A stretch of 64,000 nt of DNA from Lysobacteraceae bacterium NML93-0793 (GCA_002324875.1 NTJG01000002.1:186001-250000), one strand, 5' to 3'. Counted from the stretch's first letter, positions 19,759 through 41,023 are shown. Numbers and translations: made by a program. Notes: a model not told the origin generated them from the sequence alone.

Positions 19759-20301
19759 TCAGTTGCGGAACGGGAAGCGGAAGGCTTCCAGCAGCGCCTT
19801 GGCTTCTTCGTTGGTGCGAGCGGTAGTGGTGATGGCGATATCCATGCCGCGGATCGCGTCGACCTGGTCGAAGTCGATTTCCGGGAAGATGATCTGTTCC
19901 TTCACGCCCATGTTGAAGTTGCCGCGACCGTCGAACGAACGGGCCGACACACCACGGAAGTCGCGAACGCGCGGCAGCGAGACGTTGACCAAGCGGTCGA
20001 AGAACTCGTACATGCCGTTGCGACGCAGCGTGACCTTGCAGCCGATCGGCCAGCCGTCACGGATCTTGAAGGACGCCACCGAGACGCGCGACTTGGTGAC
20101 CAGCGGCTTCTGGCCGCTGATCTTGGCCATGTCGGCCGTCGCATTCTCGAGCACCTTCTTGTTCGCAGCCGCCTCGCCCACGCCCATGTTGAGCGTGATC
20201 TTGGACAGGCGCGGGACCTGCATGATGTTGGCGTAGCCGAACTGCTTCATCAGCTTCGGCACCACCTCATCCTTGTAGAACTGTTCCAGACGCGTCGTCA
20301 T
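19759..20301 (-). CDS. rplE: 50S ribosomal protein L5
   Basis: 180 residues, uL5, a 5S rRNA-binding protein of the central protuberance that contacts P-site t[20 protein letters not shown] at the start and [21 protein letters not shown] near the end are diagnostic. In E. coli the S8 repressor binds near this start; no comparable structure is evident by eye here. Confidence 0.98.
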   Translation of the reverse strand: MTTRLEQFYKDEVVPKLMKQFGYANIMQVPRLSKITLNMGVGEAAANKKVLENATADMAKISGQKPLVTKSRVSVASFKIRDGWPIGCKVTLRRNGMYEFFDRLVNVSLPRVRDFRGVSARSFDGRGNFNMGVKEQIIFPEIDFDQVDAIRGMDIAITTTARTNEEAKALLEAFRFPFRN

Positions 20302-20312
20302 TTCTGCATTCC

Positions 20313-20630
20313 TTAGGCGTCGAGCGCCTCACCGCTCGAGCGGAACACGCGCAGCGTGCGTCCATCCTCGAGTGTCTTGGTTCCGATGCGCTCGCCCTTG
20401 CCGGTGGCAGGGTTGAACGGCATCACGTTCGAAGCATGGATCGGCGCTTCACGCTCGACCACGCCGCCAGCCTGACCGGCCTGGGGATTCGGCTTGGTGT
20501 GGCGCTTGATGATGTTGATGTTCGAGACGACGACCTTGTCGCCGACCACGCGCACCACATCGCCGCGCTTGCCCTTGTCCTTGCCGGCGATCACGATCAC
20601 GTGGTCGCCCTTCTTGATTCGATTGGCCAT
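20313..20630 (-). CDS. rplX: 50S ribosomal protein L24
   Basis: 105 residues with the KOW motif at the start ([21 protein letters not shown]), typical of uL24, an assembly initiator on 23S rRNA. Eleven bases from rplE and 15 from rplN. Confidence 0.98.
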   Translation of the reverse strand: MANRIKKGDHVIVIAGKDKGKRGDVVRVVGDKVVVSNINIIKRHTKPNPQAGQAGGVVEREAPIHASNVMPFNPATGKGERIGTKTLEDGRTLRVFRSSGEALDA

Positions 20631-20645
20631 TTTGATGTTCTCCGC

Positions 20646-21014
20646 TCAGAGCACTTCGGGCGCGAGCGAGACGATCTTCATGAACTTCTCGGAACGCAGT
20701 TCACGGGTCACGGGCCCGAAGATGCGGGTGCCGATCGGCTCCTGCTTGTTGTTCAGCAACACGGCGGCATTGCCGTCGAAGCGGATCAGCGAGCCGTCCG
20801 GACGGCGAACACCCTTGCGGGTGCGCACCACGACGGCGTCGTAAACCTCGCCCTTCTTGACCTTGCCACGCGGAATCGCTTCCTTGACGGACACCTTGAT
20901 GATGTCGCCGATCGCGGCGTAACGGCGCTTGGAGCCACCGAGCACCTTGATGCACATCACTTCCTTGGCACCGCTGTTGTCCGCCACATCGAGGTGGCTC
21001 TGCATCTGGATCAT
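20646..21014 (-). CDS. rplN: 50S ribosomal protein L14
   Basis: 122 residues beginning [17 protein letters not shown], the near-invariant uL14 opening. L14 forms part of the intersubunit bridge and the RsfS docking site. First gene of the spc part of the string; no promoter is evident between rpsQ and rplN (15 bases). Confidence 0.98.
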   Translation of the reverse strand: MIQMQSHLDVADNSGAKEVMCIKVLGGSKRRYAAIGDIIKVSVKEAIPRGKVKKGEVYDAVVVRTRKGVRRPDGSLIRFDGNAAVLLNNKQEPIGTRIFGPVTRELRSEKFMKIVSLAPEVL

Positions 21015-21029
21015 GGTCTGCCCTCCTCG

Positions 21030-21290
21030 TTATTCGGCGGCGCGCGCGACGATTTCCGCCACGCGCCAGTTCTTGGTCTTGGACATCGGCGCGATCTCGA
21101 CCACCTTCACCAGATCACCTTCCTGGCAGGCATTCTCGGCATCGTGCGCGTGGAGCTTGGTCGAACGCTTGATGTACTTGCCGTACAGCGCGTGCTTGAC
21201 CTGACGCTCGACCAGCACCGTGACGGTCTTGTCCATCTTGTTGCTGACCACCCGGCCCTGCACCGTGCGCTGCTTCTTCTCAGTATTCAT
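21030..21290 (-). CDS. rpsQ: 30S ribosomal protein S17
   Basis: 86 residues, uS17, an early 16S rRNA binder with an OB fold. [21 protein letters not shown] and [15 protein letters not shown] are the recognisable parts. Confidence 0.98.
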   Translation of the reverse strand: MNTEKKQRTVQGRVVSNKMDKTVTVLVERQVKHALYGKYIKRSTKLHAHDAENACQEGDLVKVVEIAPMSKTKNWRVAEIVARAAE

Positions 21291-21300
21291 GGTCGGGTCC

Positions 21301-21489
21301 TTACTTCTTCTGGCCGATCAGGGTGTTGACGCGCGCGATCTCGCGGCGCACCCGACGGGCTTCGTGCGTCTTCGTCAGCTGGCCGGTGGCCTTCTGCATG
21401 CGGAGCGAGAACCGCTCCTTGTGCAGGTCGAGGAGATGCGCCTGCAGCTCGTCGGCCGACTTCTCGCGGAGTTCCTTGGTCGTAGCCAT
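21301..21489 (-). CDS. rpmC: 50S ribosomal protein L29
   Basis: 62 residues, two long helices as in uL29 near the peptide exit where trigger factor and SRP dock. [20 protein letters not shown] and [19 protein letters not shown] identify it. Its ATG shares one base with the rplP stop. Confidence 0.98.
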   Translation of the reverse strand: MATTKELREKSADELQAHLLDLHKERFSLRMQKATGQLTKTHEARRVRREIARVNTLIGQKK

Positions 21490-21902
21490 CAGCGCACCGT
21501 CCGGGTCACGAATTGGGTGGTGACCGACAGCTTCGCGGCGGCCAGACGGAACGCTTCGCGTGCCACCGACTCCTCGACGCCCTCGATCTCGAAGATCATG
21601 CGGCCGGGCTGGATCTGCGCGACCCAGTACTCGACGCTGCCCTTACCGGAGCCCATTCGGACTTCGATCGGCTTCTTGGTGATCGGCTTGTCCGGAAACA
21701 CGCGGATCCACATCTTGCCGCCGCGCTTGACGTGACGGCTGATGGTCCGGCGACCGGCTTCGATCTGACGCGCGGTCAGCTGGCCGGTCGCAGTCGACCG
21801 CAGGCCGAATTCGCCGAAGCTGACGGCATTGCCGCTCCACGCCAGGCCTTCGTTCCGGCCCTTGTGCATCTTGCGGTATTTGGTTCGCTTGGGTTGCAAC
21901 AT
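21489..21902 (-). CDS. rplP: 50S ribosomal protein L16
   Basis: 137 residues starting [17 protein letters not shown]. uL16 organises the A-site region of 23S rRNA. The [20 protein letters not shown] segment contains the Arg-rich loop region that is hydroxylated in E. coli (by YcfD). Confidence 0.98.
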   Translation of the reverse strand: MLQPKRTKYRKMHKGRNEGLAWSGNAVSFGEFGLRSTATGQLTARQIEAGRRTISRHVKRGGKMWIRVFPDKPITKKPIEVRMGSGKGSVEYWVAQIQPGRMIFEIEGVEESVAREAFRLAAAKLSVTTQFVTRTVR

Positions 21903-21904
21903 GA

Positions 21905-22642
21905 TTAGTCCCTCGCCTCGCGCTCGCGACGCGGACCACGGCGTTCGCGGTCACCGCGATCACCACGATCGCCACGCGGCGAATCGTCCTGCTTCTCCTG
22001 GCCCACCTGGCTGAAATCGAAGATCTCGCCCTTGTAGATCCAGGTCTTGATGCCGATGATCCCGTAGGTCGTCTTGGCTTCGGCGAAGCCGTAGTCGACG
22101 TCGGCGCGGAGGGTATGCAGCGGCACGCGGCCTTCGCGGTACCACTCGGAACGCGCGATCTCGGCGCCGTTGAGGCGGCCGGCGACGTTGACCTTGATGC
22201 CCAGCGCGCCGAGACGCATCGCGTTGCCGACGGCGCGCTTCATGGCGCGGCGGAACATGATGCGACGCTCGAGCTGCTGCGCGATCGACTCGGCGACCAG
22301 CTGCGCGTCGAGTTCCGGCTTGCGGACCTCGGTGACGTTGATGTGCGCCGGAACGCCCATCATCGTGCTCACGTCCTTGCGCAGCTTCTCGATGTCCTCG
22401 CCGCGCTTGCCGATCACCACGCCCGGACGGGCGGTGTGGATCGTCACGCGCGCGGTCTTGGCCGGACGCTCGATCAGGATCTTGCTGATGCCGGCCTGGG
22501 CGAGACGCTTGCGCAGCATCTCGCGGACCTTCAGGTCGGCGGCCAGGTACTCGGCGTATTCCTTCTTGCCGGCGTACCACTTGGAGTTCCAGTCCTTGGC
22601 GATGCCGAGGCGGATGCCGGTGGGATGAACTTTGTGACCCAT
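21905..22642 (-). CDS. rpsC: 30S ribosomal protein S3
   Basis: 245 residues from [13 protein letters not shown], with GGAGAGGG upstream. The longer frame to 22717 is not conserved. The KH domain ([16 protein letters not shown]) is present. uS3 is at the mRNA entry and has helicase activity. The C-terminal tail is an unusual low-complexity run of Gly-Asp-Arg repeats ([20 protein letters not shown]), absent from E. coli S3 but common in related high-GC bacteria. Confidence 0.97.
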   Translation of the reverse strand: MGHKVHPTGIRLGIAKDWNSKWYAGKKEYAEYLAADLKVREMLRKRLAQAGISKILIERPAKTARVTIHTARPGVVIGKRGEDIEKLRKDVSTMMGVPAHINVTEVRKPELDAQLVAESIAQQLERRIMFRRAMKRAVGNAMRLGALGIKVNVAGRLNGAEIARSEWYREGRVPLHTLRADVDYGFAEAKTTYGIIGIKTWIYKGEIFDFSQVGQEKQDDSPRGDRGDRGDRERRGPRREREARD

Positions 22643-22643
22643 A

Positions 22644-23036
22644 TTACTTGCCCTCTCCCACGACGACGGTGATGTGGCTGGTGCGCTTGAGGATGCGGGT
22701 ACCGCGTCCCTTCGCACGCGCCATGAAACGCTTCAGCGTCGGACCTTCGTCGACCGTGATGGTCGCGATCTTCAGCTCGTCGACGTCGGCACCGGCGTTG
22801 TTCTCGGCGTTGGCGATCGCCGACTCCACGACCTTCTTGATCATGTGGGCGGCTTTCTTGTCCGAGAACTTCAGCAGACCGACGGCGCGCTCGACCGGCA
22901 GACCACGCACCTGGTCGGCGACCAGGCGTGCCTTCTGCGGCGAGATGCGCGCGGTCCGCAGGATCGCGGTGCGCTTGTTGACCTCGGTGCGAGCGCGCTT
23001 CTGCTCTTCGAGGCGGGCTTTCGTTGCCTTGTCCAT
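22644..23036 (-). CDS. rplV: 50S ribosomal protein L22
   Basis: 130 residues, uL22, whose beta-hairpin lines the exit tunnel (macrolide site). The hairpin region [21 protein letters not shown] is intact. It has a ~20-residue charged N-terminal extension ([20 protein letters not shown]) compared with E. coli. One base from rpsC. Confidence 0.98.
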   Translation of the reverse strand: MDKATKARLEEQKRARTEVNKRTAILRTARISPQKARLVADQVRGLPVERAVGLLKFSDKKAAHMIKKVVESAIANAENNAGADVDELKIATITVDEGPTLKRFMARAKGRGTRILKRTSHITVVVGEGK

Positions 23037-23046
23037 TGTGCGCTCC

Positions 23047-23319
23047 TTACCTGCCCGACTTCTTGTCGCCGCCGTGACCCTTGAAGGTCCGGGTCAGCGC
23101 GAATTCGCCGAGCTTGTGGCCCACCATGTTCTCGTTGACCAGCACCGGGACGTGGTTCTTGCCGTTGTGGATGGCGATGGTGAAACCGATCATGTCCGGC
23201 AGGACCATCGAGCGACGCGACCAGGTCTTGATCGGCTTCTTGGTGTTGGAACCCGCGGCTTCCACCTTCTTGATGAGGTGGTGGTCGACGAAGGGACCCT
23301 TCTTGAGTGAACGTGCCAT
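23047..23319 (-). CDS. rpsS: 30S ribosomal protein S19
   Basis: 90 residues: [15 protein letters not shown] and [19 protein letters not shown] are diagnostic of uS19, in the 30S head next to S13. Confidence 0.98.
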   Translation of the reverse strand: MARSLKKGPFVDHHLIKKVEAAGSNTKKPIKTWSRRSMVLPDMIGFTIAIHNGKNHVPVLVNENMVGHKLGEFALTRTFKGHGGDKKSGR

Positions 23320-23325
23320 GGTCGA

Positions 23326-24153
23326 TTAGCTCCTGCGATCGCGCACGATGAACTGCTGCGTCCGCTTGTTGTGGCGGGTCTTGTAGCCCTTGGTCGGGAC
23401 GCCCCACGGGGTGACCGGGTGCGGGTTGCCCTGACCGGCCTTGGCCTCACCACCGCCGTGCGGATGGTCGACCGGGTTCATGGCCGCGCCGCGGACGGTC
23501 GGCTTGACGCCGCGCCAGCGCTTGGCACCGGCCTTGCCGAGCTTCTCGAGGCTGTGCTCGTCGTTGCTGACCTCGCCGATGGTGGCGCGGCACTCGGACG
23601 GGACGCGACGCACTTCGCCCGAACGCAGACGGACGGTGGCGTAGACGCCTTCACGCGAGACCAGCTGCACGCCGGCACCGGCGGCACGCGCGATCTGCGC
23701 ACCCTTGCCCGGCTTCATCTCGATGCAGTGGATCGTCGAGCCGACCGGGATGTTGCGCAGCGGCAGGGTGTTGCCGGTCTTGATCGGCGCATCCGAGCCG
23801 GAGATCACCTGGTCGCCGGCCTTCAGACCCTTCGGCGCGATGATGTAACGGCGCTCGCCGTCGACGTAGCACAGCAGCGCGATGTGGGCGGTGCGGTTCG
23901 GGTCATATTCGATGCGCTCGACGCGCGCCGGAATGCCTTCCTTGTCCCGCTTGAAATCGACGATGCGGTAGTGCTGCTTGTGACCACCACCGATGTGACG
24001 GGTGGTGATGCGGCCGTGGTGGTTGCGACCACCGGTGGCGGTCTTCTTCTCGACCAGCGCGGCGTGCGGTGCACCCTTGTGCAGATCGGGGTGCACGACG
24101 CGGACCGCGGAACGGCGGCCGGCGGACGTGGGCTTGAACTTCATCAATGGCAT
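23326..24153 (-). CDS. rplB: 50S ribosomal protein L2
   Basis: 275 residues, the largest of the conserved 50S proteins, needed for subunit association and peptidyl transfer. [18 protein letters not shown] and the C-terminal [19 protein letters not shown] segment ([17 protein letters not shown], with the conserved His) are clear. Confidence 0.98.
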   Translation of the reverse strand: MPLMKFKPTSAGRRSAVRVVHPDLHKGAPHAALVEKKTATGGRNHHGRITTRHIGGGHKQHYRIVDFKRDKEGIPARVERIEYDPNRTAHIALLCYVDGERRYIIAPKGLKAGDQVISGSDAPIKTGNTLPLRNIPVGSTIHCIEMKPGKGAQIARAAGAGVQLVSREGVYATVRLRSGEVRRVPSECRATIGEVSNDEHSLEKLGKAGAKRWRGVKPTVRGAAMNPVDHPHGGGEAKAGQGNPHPVTPWGVPTKGYKTRHNKRTQQFIVRDRRS

Positions 24154-24163
24154 CGGGGCTTCC

Positions 24164-24463
24164 TCAGACCTTCGCGTTCATGACGTCGATCGACTGGCCA
24201 TCGGCCAGCTTCACGTAGGCCTTGCGCCAGTCGCCGCGGCTGCCCTGGCGCTGACGGAAGGACTTGTTCTTGCCCTTCACGTTCAACACATTGACCGCCT
24301 CGACCTTGACGTCGAACAGCTTCTCGATCGCGGCCTTGATGTCGGCCTTGGTGGCGACCGTCGACACTTCGAACGCGTACTGGTTGGACACTTCCTGCAG
24401 GCGCGCAGTCTTTTCGGACACGCGCGGCGCACGGATCACTTCATAGAGCTTGGCGTCGTTCAT
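24164..24463 (-). CDS. rplW: 50S ribosomal protein L23
   Basis: 99 residues from [11 protein letters not shown] prefer 24463 over 24472 because the ATG overlaps the rplD stop as ATGA and GAGGAG lies inside the end of rplD. uL23 is at the exit tunnel and is the docking site for trigger factor and SRP. Confidence 0.95.
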   Translation of the reverse strand: MNDAKLYEVIRAPRVSEKTARLQEVSNQYAFEVSTVATKADIKAAIEKLFDVKVEAVNVLNVKGKNKSFRQRQGSRGDWRKAYVKLADGQSIDVMNAKV

Positions 24464-25065
24464 GCCAGCCACTCCTCGATCTTCTTCACCGCATCGGTGG
24501 TGATCAGCACGGAATCGGCGCCGACCAGCGCGACCGGATCCAGACCCTGCACGTCGCGGATCTCGACGTAGGGCAGGTTGCGTGCCGACAGGTACAGGTG
24601 CTCCGAAGCGTCTTCGGTCACGATCAGCGGGCGCTTGCCCAGATCGAATTCCTTGAGCTTGGCGACCATGCCGCTGGTCTTGGTCTCGGACAGGTCGAAG
24701 GTCTCGACGACGGTCAGACGGCCCTGGCGGTTGAGTTCGGACAGGATCGCCGACATCGCCGCGCGGTACATCTTGCGGTTGACCTTCTGCGCGAAGCTGC
24801 GCGGCTTGGCCGCGAACGTCACACCGCCACCGACGAAGATCGGAGCGGTCAGGGCGCCGTGACGTGCACCGCCGCCCTTCTGCTTCTTCGACTTCTTGGT
24901 CGTGCCGTTGACTTCCGAACGCGTCTTCTGCGCCTTGGTACCGGCGCGACCGGCGTTGCGGTAGGCCACGACGACCTGGTGGACCAGGTCTTCGCTGAAA
25001 TCACGGCCGAAGACTTCGTCGGAGACCGACAGCTTCGTGCTGCTGTTGTTGATTGCGAGTTCCAT
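24460..25065 (-). CDS. rplD: 50S ribosomal protein L4
   Basis: 201 residues. uL4 reaches into the exit tunnel with the loop [22 protein letters not shown]. In E. coli L4 also represses the S10 operon by acting on the leader RNA; the long leader upstream of rpsJ leaves room for this, but no matching structure is claimed. Confidence 0.98.
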   Translation of the reverse strand: MELAINNSSTKLSVSDEVFGRDFSEDLVHQVVVAYRNAGRAGTKAQKTRSEVNGTTKKSKKQKGGGARHGALTAPIFVGGGVTFAAKPRSFAQKVNRKMYRAAMSAILSELNRQGRLTVVETFDLSETKTSGMVAKLKEFDLGKRPLIVTEDASEHLYLSARNLPYVEIRDVQGLDPVALVGADSVLITTDAVKKIEEWLA

Positions 25066-25076
25066 CGTGCTACTCC

Positions 25077-25730
25077 TTATGCCTTGCTCGACGGACGCAC
25101 GATCACGTCGCCACCCGGCGCACCGGGGACGGCGCCCTTGACGGCGATCAGGCCGCGCTCGGCGTCGACCTGGACGATCTGCAGGCGCTGCGTGGTCTGC
25201 ACTTCGGCACCCATGTGGCCGGACATCTTCTTGCCCGGAAACACGCGGCCCGGCGTCTGGCGCTGACCGAGCGAACCCGGCTGGCGGTGCGACAGCGAGT
25301 TACCGTGCGTCGCGTCGCCCATCTTGAAGTTCCAGCGCTTGATCGTGCCCTGGAAGCCCTTGCCCTTCGTGACGCCCTGGACGTCGACGATCTGGCCCAC
25401 TTCGAAGATGTCGGCCTTGATCTCGCCACCGACGCTGAAGTCGGCGATCTTGTCGTCGGCCACACGGAGCTCCCACAGGCCACGGCCGGCTTCGACCTTC
25501 GCCTTGGCGAGGTGACCGGTTTCGGGCTTGTTGAGCAGCGATGCGCGCTTGACGCCAGCAGTGATCTGCACGGCGCTGTAGCCGTCGGTCTCGACGGTCT
25601 TGATCTGGGTGATGCGGTTCGGGGTCGCCTCGATCAGCGTCACCGGCACGGACTTGCCGTCTTCGGTGAACACTCGGCTCATGCCGGCCTTGCGGCCGAC
25701 GATGCCCAACGAATGAATCTTCGCGGTCAT
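25077..25730 (-). CDS. rplC: 50S ribosomal protein L3
   Basis: 217 residues. uL3 approaches the peptidyl-transferase centre with the W-finger/extension around [20 protein letters not shown], where the Gln methylated in E. coli (PrmB) is preserved in SHRQPGS. Confidence 0.98.
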   Translation of the reverse strand: MTAKIHSLGIVGRKAGMSRVFTEDGKSVPVTLIEATPNRITQIKTVETDGYSAVQITAGVKRASLLNKPETGHLAKAKVEAGRGLWELRVADDKIADFSVGGEIKADIFEVGQIVDVQGVTKGKGFQGTIKRWNFKMGDATHGNSLSHRQPGSLGQRQTPGRVFPGKKMSGHMGAEVQTTQRLQIVQVDAERGLIAVKGAVPGAPGGDVIVRPSSKA

Positions 25731-25741
25731 GGTGCGGTCCT

Positions 25742-26053
25742 TTAGGTCAGCTTGATCTGGACGTCGACGCCAGCCGCGAGCTCGAGCTTCATCAGCGCGT
25801 CCACGGTCTTGTCGTTCGGGTCGACGATGTCGAGCACGCGCTTGTGCGTGCGGGTTTCGTACTGGTCACGCGCATCCTTGTCGACGTGCGGCGACGTCAG
25901 GATGGTGTAACGCTCGATCTTGGTCGGCAGCGGGATGGGGCCACGCACCTGCGCACCGGTCCGCTTGGCCGTTTCGACGATCTCGCTGGCCGAACGGTCG
26001 ATCAGGCGATGATCGAACGCCTTGAGGCGGATCCGGATCTTTTGGTCCGTCAT
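25742..26053 (-). CDS. rpsJ: 30S ribosomal protein S10 (NusE)
   Basis: 103 residues from [19 protein letters not shown]; the 28-residue upstream extension is not conserved. uS10 is in the 30S head and, as NusE, links ribosomes to NusG and the antitermination complex. AAGGA stands 10 bases before the ATG. It is the first gene of the S10-spc-alpha string. Confidence 0.98.
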   Translation of the reverse strand: MTDQKIRIRLKAFDHRLIDRSASEIVETAKRTGAQVRGPIPLPTKIERYTILTSPHVDKDARDQYETRTHKRVLDIVDPNDKTVDALMKLELAAGVDVQIKLT

Positions 26054-26378
26054 GACGGAAATATCCTTGGTTAAAAGAGCGACGGGCCTGCGGCTGGGTG
26101 CGCAGAACCCCAATGAATTCGTGGCGGTCCGGCGCATTCACCCGCGCACCGGGGCCATTCCCTGCAAATACGAAAGGCAGACCGGTCACCCGATCCGCCC
26201 AGACACCAGAGGCTCAGACGCGATGATCCGCTCCATCCCTTCGTGCTCCGGACAGTTCCGGAACGGGTGGAGCACAGCCTCGCGACATTTCCGTGTCCGG
26301 CGAAGACGAGGGCATCCTGCACCTCATTTCGCGATTCCCGCGGGGCATGCCGAACCGGCCAAGCTGCGGGGGTCTTGC
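26054..26378 (-). promoter_or_regulatory. Leader of the S10 operon, about 320 bases, no gene seen
   Basis: If transcription starts just after the TAGAAT box, the untranslated leader before rpsJ is about 320 bases. It is GC-rich and has no convincing reading frame. In E. coli this position holds the L4-responsive attenuator; here the structure was not resolved by eye. Confidence 0.4.
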
Positions 26379-26408
26379 ATTCTAGCGGGTATCGAAGGGC
26401 GGGCGCAA
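26379..26408 (-). promoter_or_regulatory. Putative sigma-70 promoter of the S10 operon
   Basis: Reading the minus strand, TTGCGC (complement of 26403-26408) is followed after 18 bases by TAGAAT (complement of 26379-26384), five of six -10 matches. The -35 lies within a 13-bp inverted repeat (26392-26422). Confidence 0.6.
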
Positions 26409-26422
26409 GCCCTGCCCTTCGA
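26392..26422. other. Inverted repeat overlapping the S10 promoter
   Basis: TCGAAGGGCGGGC (26392-26404) pairs with GCCC-T-GCCCTTCGA (26409-26422) around GCAA, a GNRA-type loop in plus-strand RNA, with a single bulge. As DNA it overlaps the -35 box and its spacer, so it could be a protein-binding palindrome instead of an RNA hairpin. Confidence 0.5.
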
Positions 26423-26429
26423 GCACCGG

Positions 26430-26457
26430 ACAGACCGGCTGGGCCGGTCTGTTTCTT
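26430..26457 (+). terminator. Plus-sense terminator-like hairpin with no plus-strand gene
   Basis: ACAGACCGGC (26430-26439) pairs perfectly with GCCGGTCTGT (26443-26452); in plus sense it is followed by TTCTT. The tuf and S10 genes run the other way, where no T run follows. It could end an unseen plus-strand transcript or act as a boundary hairpin. Confidence 0.4.
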
Positions 26458-26461
26458 GATC

Positions 26462-26557
26462 GTCATTCCCGCGTCGGCGGGAATCCAGGGACTTTCGCCT
26501 TTTACCCTCGAGTCACCGGGTTGAAAGCCACTGGATCCCCGCCTACGCGGGAATGAC
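26462..26557. repeat. MITE-like element with GTCATTCCCGCG ends, downstream of the first tuf
   Basis: The ~96-bp element has inverted ends: GTCATTCCCGCGTCGGCGGG on the left and CCCGCCTACGCGGGAATGAC on the right. The core contains GGACTTTCGC and TACCCTCGAG. A related copy lies at 43940-44031, in the same place relative to the second tuf. Confidence 0.7.
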
Positions 26558-26567
26558 CTTCCGGCAG

Positions 26568-26590
26568 CCACGCGCGCGAGGCGCGCGTGG
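26568..26590 (-). terminator. Hairpin 10 bases past the first tuf stop codon
   Basis: CCACGCGCGC (26568-26577) pairs with GCGCGCGTGG (26581-26590), 3-base loop, no T run. The second tuf has a stem of the same length in the same place with different but complementary bases, which supports a function at the mRNA end. Confidence 0.55.
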
Positions 26591-26599
26591 GCCGTCAGG

Positions 26600-27790
<1,191 letters not shown>

Positions 27791-27803
27791 GGTTGTTACC
27801 TCT

Positions 27804-27877
27804 GTGATTCGTGATTGGTGATTCGAGCCGGACGGCGCCCGTGATCATGCGAACACGGACGCCGAACCACGAATCAC
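27804..27877. repeat. GTGATTCG-type inverted repeat between tuf and fusA
   Basis: Left arm 27804-27825 begins GTGATTCGTGATTGGTGATT. The right arm has CACGAATCAC at 27868-27877, a perfect inverted match to the first 10 bases. The inner part (GGCGCCCGTG with CACGGACGCC) can also pair with mismatches, giving a long imperfect hairpin. Confidence 0.75.
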
Positions 27878-27880
27878 GAC

Positions 27881-29974
<2,094 letters not shown>

Positions 29975-30123
29975 GTCAGTCTCTCGTATTGAATGGCGAA
30001 GTCCCGACGGAAGCGCGGAACATTCGCGATGGAATCGCTTGAATGGACGAATGCCGCCTTGCGGCGGCCTTCGGATCCTGCGTGCGGCCTGTGACCGCCT
30101 GGAGGCACCTGGATGGTGCCGAC

Positions 30124-30147
30124 GGGCTCCGGAAACAACCGGAGCCC
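30124..30147 (-). other. Stable hairpin just after rpsG
   Basis: GGGCTCCGG (30124-30132) pairs perfectly with CCGGAGCCC (30139-30147), loop AAACAA in plus sense. It starts 11 bases past the rpsG stop in the minus-strand RNA, with no T run. It may be a processing or attenuation point between rpsG and fusA. Confidence 0.5.
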
Positions 30148-30157
30148 GCGGGTCCGC

Positions 30158-30625
30158 TTACCAGCGGTAGTGCGCGAACGCCTTGTTGGCGTCGGCCATG
30201 CGGTGGGTCTCTTCGCGCTTCTTGATCGCGCCACCACGGTTTTCCGACGCGTCAATCAGCTCGGCGGCCAGCTTGCGCGGCATGCTGTTCTCGCCGCGCT
30301 TGCGCGCCGACTCGATCAGCCAGCGCATCGCCAGCGCCATCCGGCGCGACGAACGCACTTCGACCGGCACCTGGTAGGTTGCGCCGCCGACGCGACGCGA
30401 CTTCACCTCGACGGCCGGCGAAATGTTGCCCAGCGCCTTCTCGACCAGCTCGAGCGCATTGCCGTTCTTCTCGCTGATGACGTCCATGGCGCCGTAGACG
30501 ATCTTCTCGGCGACCGACTTCTTGCCGCTTTTCATGACCATGTTGATGAAGCGGGCGATCGTCTCGCTGCCGTGCTTCGGGTCGGGCAGCACCGAACGCT
30601 GCGGGGTGTTTCCTTTACGCGACAT
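30158..30625 (-). CDS. rpsG: 30S ribosomal protein S7
   Basis: 155 residues starting [10 protein letters not shown]. uS7 nucleates assembly of the 30S head and lies at the mRNA exit; in E. coli it represses its own operon. [21 protein letters not shown] and [20 protein letters not shown] are typical. Confidence 0.98.
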   Translation of the reverse strand: MSRKGNTPQRSVLPDPKHGSETIARFINMVMKSGKKSVAEKIVYGAMDVISEKNGNALELVEKALGNISPAVEVKSRRVGGATYQVPVEVRSSRRMALAMRWLIESARKRGENSMPRKLAAELIDASENRGGAIKKREETHRMADANKAFAHYRW

Positions 30626-30635
30626 TGTCTATTCC

Positions 30636-31010
<375 letters not shown>

Positions 31011-31056
31011 CAGGTCTCGAGTTCTATGGTTCGGGCCGTGGCCCGGTGAAAACGAA

Positions 31057-31078
31057 GGCAGACGGAAACCCGTCTGCC
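31057..31078 (-). promoter_or_regulatory. Hairpin at the 5-prime end of the str operon transcript
   Basis: GGCAGACGG (31057-31065) pairs perfectly with CCGTCTGCC (31070-31078) around four bases. If transcription starts ~7 bases past the -10, the stem covers roughly the first 25 transcribed bases. Confidence 0.6.
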
Positions 31079-31087
31079 AGACGAAAA

Positions 31088-31117
31088 AGTATAGCCCGCG
31101 CCGACGCAATGCGTCAA
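31088..31117 (-). promoter_or_regulatory. Sigma-70 promoter of the str operon (rpsL-rpsG-fusA-tuf)
   Basis: Minus strand: TTGACG (complement of 31112-31117), 18-base spacer, TATACT (complement of 31088-31093). Five of six matches in each box make this one of the strongest promoters I see here. It lies 78 bases upstream of rpsL, after the end of rpoC. Confidence 0.8.
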
Positions 31118-31263
31118 CGCGAGCTGATACCGCCGCCGGCCGGCCACAGGTGGCACAGCCCGACATCACTACGTCCCGTCCGTCCTGGACCGAATACGAG
31201 CCGCATCCTGCGCCTCATTTCGGAGTCTGGGCGGCCCACGTGGGGCCGCCAAAGAGGTCTATC

Positions 31264-35523
<4,260 letters not shown>

Positions 35524-35534
35524 AAATTTCTCCG

Positions 35535-35638
35535 GGAGTCGGGATTCGAGAGTCGGGATTCGTCAGAGCGGGGATTCGACGGATCGGGATCGAGGCGTTT
35601 CGCCTTCGAATCCCGGACCCGGATCCCCCGTCCCGTCT
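35535..35638. repeat. GGATTCG-type inverted repeat between rpoC and rpoB
   Basis: The left part has three copies of GGGATTCG (in GTCGGGATTCGAGAGTCGGG and onwards to 35578). The right part (35606-35638) has CGAATCCCGGACCCGGATCC, the inverted form. It fills most of the 116-base gap between two genes of one operon. Confidence 0.65.
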
Positions 35639-35639
35639 C

Positions 35640-39815
<4,176 letters not shown>

Positions 39816-39871
39816 GGATGTACGCCTCGATGAATCGGTGGATCGCATCGCGATCCGGGGGAACATGAGCT

Positions 39872-39951
39872 GCCACTGGGTAGTCGCTGGTATTGCCGGC
39901 ACCAGCACGCCATCTCCCGCTACTACCCACTGACAACTGGTGTCAGTTGTC
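39872..39951. repeat. Inverted repeats in the rpoB leader
   Basis: CACTGGGTAGT and ACTACCCACTG are near-perfect inverted copies (one mismatch) on either side of the rpoB upstream gap, and GACAACTG (39932-39939) pairs with CAGTTGTC (39944-39951). Their role is unknown; they resemble the other short intergenic repeats in style, not in sequence. Confidence 0.4.
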
Positions 39952-39982
39952 TGCGGTCGCCCCGGCCATCAGGAACGACCAA

Positions 39983-40008
39983 GGGCCGGGAGCTTTCGCC
40001 CCCGGCCC
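39983..40008 (-). terminator. Attenuator-like hairpin between rplL and rpoB
   Basis: GGGCCGGG (39983-39990) pairs with CCCGGCCC (40001-40008), extended by GC/GC around a GAAA tetraloop in the minus-strand RNA, then TTGG. It lies 41 bases past the rplL stop, where E. coli has a partial terminator that sets the ratio of L7/L12 to polymerase. Confidence 0.65.
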
Positions 40009-40048
40009 CGGTGCATCGACAGCATGTGCTGCGATGCCAAGGTGCCGC

Positions 40049-40420
40049 TTACTTGAGCTCGGCGGTCGCGCCAGCAGCCTCGAGATCCTTCTTGATCTTC
40101 TCGGCTTCTTCCTTCGAGGCGCCTTCCTTGACGTCCTTCGGTGCGCCTTCGACCAGGTCCTTGGCTTCCTTCAGGCCCAGGCCGGTGATAGCGCGGACGA
40201 CCTTGATGACCTCGACCTTCTTGTCGCCGGCGGCCTTCAGGACCACGGTGAACTCGGTCTGCTCTTCAGCAGCGGCGGCCGGACCGGCAGCAGCGGCAGC
40301 GGCGACCGGAGCCGCGGCGGAGACGCCGAACTTCTCTTCGATGGCCTTGACCAGCTCCATCACTTCCATCAGGGACTTCTCGGCGATGGCGTCGACGATC
40401 TGTTCAGTGGTGAGGGACAT
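40049..40420 (-). CDS. rplL: 50S ribosomal protein L7/L12
   Basis: 123 residues. The N-terminal dimer domain ([20 protein letters not shown]) is joined by an Ala/Pro-rich hinge (about 38-55) to the C-terminal domain that recruits elongation factors ([20 protein letters not shown]). Present in several copies per ribosome, so higher output than rpoBC is expected; an attenuator follows the gene. Confidence 0.98.
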   Translation of the reverse strand: MSLTTEQIVDAIAEKSLMEVMELVKAIEEKFGVSAAAPVAAAAAAGPAAAAEEQTEFTVVLKAAGDKKVEVIKVVRAITGLGLKEAKDLVEGAPKDVKEGASKEEAEKIKKDLEAAGATAELK

Positions 40421-40477
40421 GTTGATTACCTTTGAAAAGTTTTCTGGGATGGGGTTCGTTGGACCGACAGATCAGGC

Positions 40478-41023
40478 TTACGCCGTCTCTTCGGTCGCGC
40501 TTTCGGCAGACGCTTCGGCCGGTGCGTCTTCGCCGCCACCCTGCTTGTCGCCGACGGCCTTCACGGCACGGGCGAACATTGCAGCGGGCTCGGACAGCAC
40601 GCGGGCGAGCATCGACAACGCCTGGTCGAGCGTCGGCAGCGAGGCCAGGACATCGACGTGGCTGGCCGGGTACAGCTGGCCTTCGACGACGACGACCTTC
40701 GGCACCAGCTTGTCGTTGGTCTTGGCGAATTCCTTGATCAGGCGACCGGCGGCGCCGGGCTCCTCGGTCGAGAACGCGTACAGCAGAGGGCCGACCAGCG
40801 CGTCCTTGGAACACGCGTAATCGGTACCTTCCACGGCGCGTGCGGCCAGAGTGTTCTTGACAACGCGCAAGTACACACCGGTCTCACGAGCCTTCTTGCG
40901 CATCTCGGTCATCTGGCTGACCGTGGTGCCCACGTACTCGACGGCAATCAAGGAGTGCGCCTTGGCGGCGACTTCTGCCAGCTCGGCGACAACTTCCTGC
41001 TTCTGGGACAGATTGAGAGCCAT
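40478..41023 (-). CDS. rplJ: 50S ribosomal protein L10
   Basis: 181 residues beginning [19 protein letters not shown]. uL10 anchors L7/L12 dimers to the stalk through its C-terminal helix ([27 protein letters not shown]). The acidic tail ([20 protein letters not shown]) is longer than in E. coli. In E. coli the L10-L12 complex represses its own mRNA. Confidence 0.98.
   Translation of the reverse strand: MALNLSQKQEVVAELAEVAAKAHSLIAVEYVGTTVSQMTEMRKKARETGVYLRVVKNTLAARAVEGTDYACSKDALVGPLLYAFSTEEPGAAGRLIKEFAKTNDKLVPKVVVVEGQLYPASHVDVLASLPTLDQALSMLARVLSEPAAMFARAVKAVGDKQGGGEDAPAEASAESATEETA

Noticed and set aside
26071-26571. 166-codon minus-strand frame in the tuf-rpsJ gap
   Set aside because: It reads through the MITE-like element, the hairpins and the promoter; no start signal or family, so not annotated.
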